A DNA stretch of 64,000 nucleotides from contig DATMTS010000115.1 in NCBI GenBank assembly GCA_035564555.1, positions 1 to 64,000 on the forward strand, in the 5' to 3' direction. The stretch is from DATMTS01 sp035564555. GTDB taxonomy: Bacteria > Actinomycetota > Actinomycetes > Actinomycetales > Microbacteriaceae. Under the pieces are notes generated by a model. That model ran no database searches and was not told the origin of the DNA. It saw only the letters and a list, made by a program, of their open reading frames with translations. Made by a program: the position numbers and the translations under genes. Positions 58,607 to 64,000 of the stretch are shown here, piece by piece. The first letter of the stretch is position 1. The number at the start of each line of letters is the position of its first letter.

Positions 58607-59161
58607 TCAACGCAGTGGTAGCAGCACCGCCCGCGGCACGCTGCCGAGATAGAGCATCGGGGAGACGTAGTCGCCGTGCAGTCGAACGCCCAGGTGCAGG
58701 CAGGATCCGTCGCAATGACCACCCGCGGCGACGGTGCCGATGCGTTCCCCGCGTCGTACCAACCTGCCCGGTTCGAGCGAACCCGACACCGGTTCCATGC
58801 TGCTGAGCAGGTCGCCGGCGTGTTCGAGCGTGAGCACGGGCCGGTCGACCACACGCCCCGAGAACCGAACAATGCCGTCTGCCGGTGCGTAGACCGGGGC
58901 ACCCCGGCTGGCCGCGATGTCGATCCCGCGATGTCCGGCCGCGTAGCGTGTCGCAGGCGCTTCGAACTGCCGCAGGAGCGTCCACGGCGCGTCCACCGGC
59001 CAGTGCCATGCGGGTTCACCGACATCGTCGCGACCGGGCGCCGAGCCGCTCGTGCCTGCTGCGCCCGTGGTCTGCGCTGCGCCCGGCGCGCCGAGACCCG
59101 CCACCAAGAACGCGCTCAGCGCCGCGACACCGAAGACCCTGACCGGCCAATGCGTCATCAT
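58607..59161 (-). CDS. Secreted M23-family (LytM) peptidase-like protein
   Basis: The protein has 184 residues. A signal peptide (VFGVAALSAFLVAGLGAPGA) is followed by a short linker and an M23 domain. The first zinc motif, HRGIDIA (His77, Asp81), is intact. The second motif, usually His-X-His, reads Cys-Leu-His (SCLHLGVRL, Cys154 and His156), so one of the two His is missing. It may be an inactive peptidoglycan-binding or activating protein, or a lineage variant. The gene is convergent with xerC and lies next to rpsB in many actinobacteria. Confidence 0.83.
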   Translation of the reverse strand: MMTHWPVRVFGVAALSAFLVAGLGAPGAAQTTGAAGTSGSAPGRDDVGEPAWHWPVDAPWTLLRQFEAPATRYAAGHRGIDIAASRGAPVYAPADGIVRFSGRVVDRPVLTLEHAGDLLSSMEPVSGSLEPGRLVRRGERIGTVAAGGHCDGSCLHLGVRLHGDYVSPMLYLGSVPRAVLLPLR

Positions 59162-59348
59162 GCGGCAAGTGTGCCCCCGACGGCCTGCGCGTGCGGCTCA
59201 GATGGCCGTGAAACGGCACAACCGAGCGATGACCGGCCTGTTGAGGCGGAGCGGCGGATCCGCGCGAAACGACGGCCAGCGCCCGGGCAACCTCTTGCGA
59301 CACCGTGCGAGCGGGGGAGTAGCTTGTCGGCAAAGGGGAGGAGAGACC

Positions 59349-60857
59349 ATGTCGCAGAAGCAGGGTTCGAAGGCGAGCGATTCGCACCGGCGCAGTTCGT
59401 CCGCTGGAGCGGCCGAAGAGGCGGCCGAGGAGAACGCGGGGTCCGCGAACAGAGCCAAGATCCTCGGAATCACGATCTCGGCGGCGCTGGGGGGCCTCCT
59501 GTTCGGATTCGACACCTCGGTGATCAACGGCGCCGTCGATTCCATCAAGAGCACGTTCCACCTCGGCTCGGCCGCGATCGGCTTCACCGTGGCGATCACA
59601 CTGATCGGCTGCGCGATCGGCGCCTGGTTCGCAGGGCAGCTCGCCGACGTGTGGGGGCGCAAGTGGGTCATGCTGCTGGCAGCGATCCTGTTCGTGGCGA
59701 GCTCGATCGGTTCCGGGCTCGCGTTCGCCGACTGGTTCCTGATGGCATGGCGATTGATCGGCGGTCTCGCGATCGGCATCGCGTCGGTGATCGCGCCCGC
59801 CTACATCGGCGAGATCGCGCCGGCCAGGCTGCGCGGCGGGCTCAGTTCCCTGCAGCAACTGGCGATCACGCTCGGCATCTTCGTCGCGCTGCTCTCGGAC
59901 GCAGCACTGGCGGGATCGAACGGAGACGCCGCCCGCCCGCTCTGGTTCGGCGTCGAAGCCTGGCGTTGGATGCTGCTGGTCGGCGTGGTCCCAGCGGTGG
60001 TCTACGGACTGCTCTCCCTGTCGATCCCGGAATCGCCGCAGTACCTGCTGCGCCGAGGACGCCGGGATGAGGCCGGTCACGTCGTGCGTGATGTCACCGG
60101 CGCGATCGACGTCTCCAAACGGCTCGACGAGATCCAGGAAAGCCTTGAGAACGAGCGTCGCACGAGCTATCGCGACCTGCGCGGCCCGGCGCTCGGGCTG
60201 CAGCCGATCCTCTGGGTCGGCATCGGCATGGCCGCCTTCCAGCAACTCGTGGGCATCAACGCGATCTTCTACTACTCGACGACCCTGTGGAAATCCGTCG
60301 GCTTCAGCTCGGCCGACTCGTTCGTCACCTCGGTCATCACCTCGGTCATCAACGTGGTTCTCACCTTCGTGGCGATCCTGTTCGTCGACCGGGTCGGGCG
60401 CAAGTCGCTTCTGCTGTGGGGTTCCGCAGGCATGTTCGTCGGCCTCGTGCTCGCGTCGATCTCGTTCTCCCAGGCACACGGCAGCGGCAACGACATCACC
60501 CTCCCTCAGCCCTGGGGAGTCATCGCGCTGATCGGCGCGAACCTGTTCGTGATCTTCTTCGCCGCGACCTGGGGCCCGGTCATGTGGGTGGTCCTCGGAG
60601 AGGTGTTCCCGAACAAGATCCGCGGTCTCGGTCTCGGCATCGCTGCCGCCTTCAACTGGGTGTTCAATTTCCTCGTCACGCTGCTCTTCCCGATCATGAG
60701 CCAGGCGGTGGGCCTCGGCTTCGTGTACGCGGGCTTCGCCCTGTTCGCCGCCATCTCGTTCTGGTTCGTCTACGCAGCGCTGCCCGAGGTGACCGGTCTC
60801 GAACTGGAGGACAAGACGAAGCTGGATCGCCTGCACAGGCAGCGCGCCGCCTCCTGA
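59349..60857 (+). CDS. Sugar porter family MFS transporter
   Basis: The protein has 502 residues with 12 transmembrane helices. Sugar-porter signatures are GGLLFGFDTSVINGAV in helix 1, GQLADVWGRKWV after helix 2, PAYIGEIAPARLRGGL, the helix-6 end PESPQYLLRRGR, QQLVGINAIFYYSTT and FVDRVGRKSLLLWG. It probably imports a sugar or polyol with protons; the substrate is unknown. A 35-residue hydrophilic N-terminal extension precedes helix 1. GGAGGAG lies before ATG 59349, and TAGCTT near 59320 is a possible -10 box. It separates the M23 gene from rpsB, which are usually adjacent. Confidence 0.92.
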   Translation: MSQKQGSKASDSHRRSSSAGAAEEAAEENAGSANRAKILGITISAALGGLLFGFDTSVINGAVDSIKSTFHLGSAAIGFTVAITLIGCAIGAWFAGQLADVWGRKWVMLLAAILFVASSIGSGLAFADWFLMAWRLIGGLAIGIASVIAPAYIGEIAPARLRGGLSSLQQLAITLGIFVALLSDAALAGSNGDAARPLWFGVEAWRWMLLVGVVPAVVYGLLSLSIPESPQYLLRRGRRDEAGHVVRDVTGAIDVSKRLDEIQESLENERRTSYRDLRGPALGLQPILWVGIGMAAFQQLVGINAIFYYSTTLWKSVGFSSADSFVTSVITSVINVVLTFVAILFVDRVGRKSLLLWGSAGMFVGLVLASISFSQAHGSGNDITLPQPWGVIALIGANLFVIFFAATWGPVMWVVLGEVFPNKIRGLGLGIAAAFNWVFNFLVTLLFPIMSQAVGLGFVYAGFALFAAISFWFVYAALPEVTGLELEDKTKLDRLHRQRAAS

Positions 60858-60878
60858 TCGGCGGCACCGCCCGGATGC

Positions 60879-60884
60879 TATGAT
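60879..60884 (+). promoter_or_regulatory. -10 box of rpsB
   Basis: TATGAT, a near-consensus -10 hexamer, implies a leader of about 190 nt before the rpsB ATG. Confidence 0.55.
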
Positions 60885-60892
60885 TCTGGGAG

Positions 60893-61067
60893 CACCCCGT
60901 TCGTCGGGGTGACTACGCGCGCCCACCTGAGGTGGGGCATCCATCGGTCTTCGACGGCAACGTCGTGAGCGGATGCCTGCCGGGGCGCCAGGAGCGCGGG
61001 ACCGACCGGTCCCGGCGAAGAACCGAGTGGCATCCGCATCGCACGCCGTGCGTCGCGCACGGATGCC
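60893..61067 (+). promoter_or_regulatory. Structured leader of rpsB
   Basis: Several hairpins can form in the leader: CACCCCG/CGGGGTG (60893-60911), CCCACC/GGTGGG (60922-60936), CGGGACC/GGTCCCG (60997-61014) and a longer-range GGCATCCG/CGGATGCC pair (61029-61036 with 61060-61067). The last ends 16 bases before the ATG. It may be an S2-binding autoregulatory leader; the type is not recognised. Confidence 0.45.
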
Positions 61068-61083
61068 GGAATGGAGAACGGCC

Positions 61084-62088
61084 ATGGCCGTTGTAACGAT
61101 GCGCCAGCTGTTGGACAGCGGCGTGCACTTCGGGCACCAGACCCGACGGTGGAACCCGAAGATGAAGCGCTTCATCCTGACGGAGCGAAGCGGCAGCTAC
61201 ATCATCGACCTGCAGCAGTCGCTCACGTACATCGACAAGACTTTCGAGTTCGTCAAGGAGACGGTCGCCCACGGCGGCACGATCCTCTTCGTCGGTACGA
61301 AGAAGCAGGCGCAGAACGCGATCTCGGAGCAGGCCACCCGCGTCGGCCAGCCCTACGTCAACCAGCGCTGGCTCGGTGGTCTGCTGACCAACTTCCAGAC
61401 CGTTTCCAAGCGACTCGCCCGCATGAAAGAGCTCGAAGAGCTCGACTTCGAGGGCACCACGAGCGGCTTCACCAAGAAGGAGCTGCTCATCAAGAAGCGT
61501 GAGCTCGACAAGCTGCACAAGTCGCTGGGCGGCATCCGCAACCTGACGAAGACGCCGAGCGCGCTCTGGGTGGTGGACACCAAGAAGGAGCACCTGGCGA
61601 TCGACGAGGCCAAGAAGCTGGGCATCCCGGTGATCGGCATCCTCGACACCAACTGCGACCCCGACGAGGTGCAGTACCCGATCCCGGGCAACGATGACGC
61701 GATCCGTTCGGTGAGCCTGCTCACCCGCATCGTCGCCGACGCCGCAGCCGAGGGCCTCATCCAGCGTCACCAGAAGCCCGAAGAGGGCCAGGAGCCGGCA
61801 GAACCGCTGGCCGAGTGGGAGCGCGAGCTGCTCGAGACCTCATCGGAGGCGACGCCCGAGCAGTCCAGCGCCGAGACGGAGAAGGTCGCCGATCTCGACG
61901 AGGCCAAGAGCGAAGCCGACACCGTGATCGCCACCGAGCAGGCGGCCGAGGGCCAGGCAGCGACCGAGTCGCAGGATGACGCGACGGCTGCGGCCGAGGT
62001 CGCACCCGAGGTCGCCGCGGCAGACGAGGCGGCGCGCGCCGAAGAAGCCGAAGAAGCGGCGACCGAGTCGGTCCCCGAGCCCAAGTAA
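61084..62088 (+). CDS. rpsB: 30S ribosomal protein S2
   Basis: The protein has 334 residues. The first 245 or so are uS2: MAVVTMRQLLDSGVHFGHQT, TILFVGTKKQAQNAI, QRWLGGLLTNFQTV and GIPVIGILDTNCDPD. A tail of about 85 residues, very rich in Ala and Glu, follows and is probably disordered. Escherichia coli S2 lacks such a tail, but related actinobacteria have it. AATGGAGA lies before the ATG. It heads the rpsB-tsf operon and is followed 29 bp later by tsf. Confidence 0.96.
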   Translation: MAVVTMRQLLDSGVHFGHQTRRWNPKMKRFILTERSGSYIIDLQQSLTYIDKTFEFVKETVAHGGTILFVGTKKQAQNAISEQATRVGQPYVNQRWLGGLLTNFQTVSKRLARMKELEELDFEGTTSGFTKKELLIKKRELDKLHKSLGGIRNLTKTPSALWVVDTKKEHLAIDEAKKLGIPVIGILDTNCDPDEVQYPIPGNDDAIRSVSLLTRIVADAAAEGLIQRHQKPEEGQEPAEPLAEWERELLETSSEATPEQSSAETEKVADLDEAKSEADTVIATEQAAEGQAATESQDDATAAAEVAPEVAAADEAARAEEAEEAATESVPEPK

Positions 62089-62117
62089 GACGTCACTACC
62101 CACTAGGAGTTCATGCG

Positions 62118-62945
62118 ATGGCGAACATCAGCATTGCCGACATCAAGGCGCTGCGCGAGCAGCTCGGCACCGGCATGGTCGACACGAAGAAGGCGCTCGA
62201 AGAGGCCGACGGAGACGTCGAGAAGGCGACCGAGATCCTGCGTCTGAAGGGGGCGAAGGGCAACGCGAAGCGTGCCGACCGCTCCACCAGCGAGGGCCTG
62301 GTCGCCGCACGCGACGAAGACGGCCGCGCCTACATGATCGAACTCGCCTGCGAGACCGACTTCGTGGCCAAGAGTGACAAGTTCGTCGCGCTCGCCGACG
62401 GCGTGCTGCACGCCGTCGTCTCGGCCAAGGCGCCCACCCTGGGTGAGGCGCTCGCGGCACCGGCGGCCACCAAGACGGTCGGCGACGTGATCGACGACGA
62501 GGCCGCGATCCTCGGTGAGAAGGTCGAGTTGCGCCGCGTGGCGACCGTCGAGGGCGAGCATTTCGCGATCTACCTGCACAAGACCTCCAAAGACCTGCCT
62601 CCGCAGGTCGGCGTCATCCTCGGTTACACCGGCGACGACGCGGAGACCGCGCGCAGCATCGCGCAGCACATCTCGTTCGCCAACCCGTCGTATCTGACGC
62701 GTGAGGACGTGCCGGAGGCCGACGTCGAGAACGAGCGGCGCATCGTCGAGGAGATATCGCGCAACGAGGGCAAGCCGGAGGCCGCGCTGCCGAAGATCAT
62801 CGAGGGCCGGCTCGGAGCCTACTTCAAGCAGGTCGCGCTGCTCGAGCAGGACTACGCCAAGGACAACAAACTGTCCGTCGGCAAGGTCGCAGCCGAGGCA
62901 GGGCTGACCGTCACCGGGTTCGCCCGGTTCAAGGTCGGCGCGTAA
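62118..62945 (+). CDS. tsf: Elongation factor Ts
   Basis: The protein has 275 residues and is the nucleotide-exchange factor for EF-Tu. The N-terminal domain reads ANISIADIKALREQLGTGMV and ALEEADGDVEKATEILRLKG, and the EF-Tu-contacting motif is ETDFVAKSDKF near residue 80. A two-subdomain core follows, ending in a helix (VGKVAAEAGLTVTGFARFKV). AGGAG precedes the ATG. A clear intrinsic terminator follows the stop by 11 bp, closing the rpsB-tsf unit. Confidence 0.97.
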   Translation: MANISIADIKALREQLGTGMVDTKKALEEADGDVEKATEILRLKGAKGNAKRADRSTSEGLVAARDEDGRAYMIELACETDFVAKSDKFVALADGVLHAVVSAKAPTLGEALAAPAATKTVGDVIDDEAAILGEKVELRRVATVEGEHFAIYLHKTSKDLPPQVGVILGYTGDDAETARSIAQHISFANPSYLTREDVPEADVENERRIVEEISRNEGKPEAALPKIIEGRLGAYFKQVALLEQDYAKDNKLSVGKVAAEAGLTVTGFARFKVGA

Positions 62946-62956
62946 CACTGCGGATG

Positions 62957-62996
62957 AGGAGTCCGGATCGCCAGCAAGCGATCCGGGCTCCTTTTT
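62957..62996 (+). terminator. Intrinsic terminator of the rpsB-tsf operon
   Basis: A 15-bp stem (62957-62971 with 62978-62992) has a six-base loop CAGCAA and one mismatch, and is followed by TTTTT at 62992-62996. It is the only clear hairpin-plus-T-run terminator I found in the window. Confidence 0.9.
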
Positions 62997-63042
62997 GCGC
63001 GCTAGTTTAGACACGGTCGGTCAACGGAAGGACCTGGAGCAG

Positions 63043-63756
63043 ATGACGGAAACAGGCAGGCGACGGGTTCTTCTGAAACTGTCGGGCGAAGCGTTCGGCG
63101 GCGGCGCACTCGGCGTCAATCCCGACATCGTGAGCTCGCTGGCACGGGAGATCGCTCGTGCGGCCGAAGACGTCGAGGTCGCCATCGTCGTCGGCGGCGG
63201 TAACTTCTTCCGCGGTGCCGAACTGAGCCAGCGGGGGATGGACCGGGGGCGCGCCGACTACATGGGCATGCTGGGCACCGTCATGAACGCACTGGCATTG
63301 CAGGATTTCCTCGAGCAGGCCGGTGCCGAGACGCGCGTGCAGTCGGCGATCTCGATGACCCAGGTCGCCGAACCGTACATCCCGCGGCGAGCGGAGCGCC
63401 ACCTGGAGAAGGGACGCGTGGTGATCTTCGGCGCCGGCGCCGGTTTGCCGTATTTCTCCACCGACACGGTCGCCGCGCAGCGGGCCCTCGAGATCGGCGC
63501 CGACGCGGTACTGATGGCCAAGAACGGCGTCGACGGACTCTACGACGACGACCCGCGCAAGAATCCGCAGGCGATCAAGCTGCAGCAGATCAGCTACCAG
63601 GAGGCCCTGGTGCAGAATCTCAAGGCCATCGACTCGACGGCGCTGAGCTTGTGCAAAGACAACGGGATGCCGATGGTCATCTTCGGCATCGAACCGGCCG
63701 GTAGCGTGACCGATGCGATCCTCGGCCGTCCGCTCGGCACCCTGGTCGGCAGTTGA
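63043..63756 (+). CDS. pyrH: UMP kinase
   Basis: The protein has 237 residues of the bacterial hexameric UMP-kinase family (amino-acid kinase fold), which phosphorylates UMP to UDP. Blocks are RVLLKLSGEAFGGGALGVN, IVVGGGNFFRGAEL, RADYMGMLGTVMNALALQDF, VVIFGAGAGLPYFSTDTVAA and the uridine-binding AVLMAKNGVDGLYDDDP. ATG 63043 follows GGAGC; a longer in-frame start at 62995 lies inside the tsf terminator. TAGTTT at 63003-63008 is a likely -10 box, so pyrH has its own promoter after the terminator. It precedes frr, as usual. Confidence 0.95.
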   Translation: MTETGRRRVLLKLSGEAFGGGALGVNPDIVSSLAREIARAAEDVEVAIVVGGGNFFRGAELSQRGMDRGRADYMGMLGTVMNALALQDFLEQAGAETRVQSAISMTQVAEPYIPRRAERHLEKGRVVIFGAGAGLPYFSTDTVAAQRALEIGADAVLMAKNGVDGLYDDDPRKNPQAIKLQQISYQEALVQNLKAIDSTALSLCKDNGMPMVIFGIEPAGSVTDAILGRPLGTLVGS

Positions 63757-63776
63757 CCTGAGGTTCCCGGCCGCAC

Positions 63777-63804
63777 AGCGGCACCGGTCGGCCCGGTGCC
63801 CGCT
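63777..63804 (+). terminator. Hairpin between pyrH and frr
   Basis: GCACCGG (63781-63787) pairs with CCGGTGC (63793-63799), and the stem extends through AGCG/CGCT with one bulge. No T run follows, so it may be only a weak or Rho-assisted terminator. The frr promoter begins six bases downstream. Confidence 0.4.
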
Positions 63805-63809
63805 ACCTC

Positions 63810-63815
63810 TAAGCT
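63810..63815 (+). promoter_or_regulatory. -10 box of frr
   Basis: TAAGCT. GAAGGAG at 63832-63838 then serves as the ribosome-binding site for GTG 63844, so this transcript has a short leader rather than being leaderless. Confidence 0.4.
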
Positions 63816-63843
63816 TGACTCAATCGACACCGAAGGAGTGACC

Positions 63844-64000
63844 GTGATCGCGGATGTACTGGCGGCGGCAGCCGAACGCATGGACAAGGCCGTCGAGGTG
63901 GCGAAGGACGACTTCTCGACCGTACGCACCGGGCGGGCGAATCCGCAGCTGTTCCAGAAGATCCTCGTGGACTACTACGGTTCGCCGACGCCGCTGGCCC
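63844..64000 (+). CDS. frr: Ribosome recycling factor, 5' part only
   Basis: About 52 codons are visible before the window ends; the gene continues beyond. The protein starts VIADVLAAAAERMDKAVEV and continues DDFSTVRTGRANPQLFQ and DYYGSPTPL, which match the first helix and turn of ribosome recycling factor. It separates ribosome subunits after termination with EF-G. GTG 63844 is placed by the AAGGAG five bases upstream. It follows pyrH, the universal order. Confidence 0.93.
   Translation, partial: MIADVLAAAAERMDKAVEVAKDDFSTVRTGRANPQLFQKILVDYYGSPTPLA

Noticed and set aside
59016..61175. A 719-codon minus-strand frame opposite the sugar porter and rpsB leader
   Set aside because: It is antisense to a clear 12-helix transporter and has low-complexity composition.

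Overview
The window is one high-GC bacterial chromosome segment, almost certainly from an actinobacterium of the Micrococcales, most likely Microbacteriaceae. This rests on recognised proteins and gene order, not on a database search: a cysteine-free L32 ribosomal protein, lineage-typical DUF3515, DUF177, DUF2004 and DUF2469 proteins, a mycothiol-type DinB enzyme, Ala/Glu-rich tails on ribosomal proteins S2 and S16, and many leaderless transcripts. No tRNA, rRNA, CRISPR array, prophage or transposase gene is visible.

Layout. 1-1.2 kb: the 3' end of an FHA-domain gene, then a repeat-rich spacer. 1.2-9.8 kb: leuCD behind a leucine leader peptide, then murA, plsC, gpsA, ddl, a DUF3515 lipoprotein, thiL and rsmD. 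9.8-20.1 kb: recG, coaD, a moxR-DUF58-transglutaminase operon, DUF177-rpmF-rnc-mutM and a small membrane protein. 20.1-28.9 kb: a GNAT gene damaged by a deletion, then smc, ftsY, an AraC/VOC pair, DUF2004 and ffh (chromosome organisation and protein targeting). 28.9-31.6 kb: a carboxylate-amine ligase, a DinB/mycothiol-type protein and an SGNH-hydrolase lipoprotein.

31.9-49.5 kb is the conserved rpsP-khpA-rimM-trmD-rplS-lepB-rnhB-DUF2469 locus. It is split between rimM and trmD by about 12.7 kb of nitrate-assimilation genes: nitrate reductase, a divergent aidB-type acyl-CoA dehydrogenase, an FAD/[2Fe-2S] electron-transfer subunit, narK, a HemD-DNA-binding fusion, cobA, nirB, nirD and a sirohydrochlorin chelatase. 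Together they import nitrate, reduce it through nitrite to ammonium, and supply siroheme. GlnR-like operators lie upstream of nirB and narK.

49.5-54.2 kb is a tightly coupled minus-strand operon: small membrane protein, gluconate-dehydrogenase-subunit-3-like protein, GMC oxidoreductase and a pyruvate-oxidase-like ThDP enzyme. Its pathway is unknown. 54.4-64.0 kb: yraN-comM-dprA (competence and DNA processing), xerC, an M23 protein, a sugar porter, then rpsB-tsf-pyrH-frr, with frr cut by the window end.

The most notable non-genic signals are a 64-bp nested palindrome in three copies, a leaderless leucine leader peptide, a recurring promoter layout in which a -10 hexamer sits 12-15 bp from the start codon (four times sharing bases with the preceding stop codon), an inverted repeat enclosing the lepB -10 box, and a structured rpsB leader. 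I see no clearly new defence or mobile system. The best candidates for undescribed biology are the palindromic repeat family and the GMC/ThDP operon.
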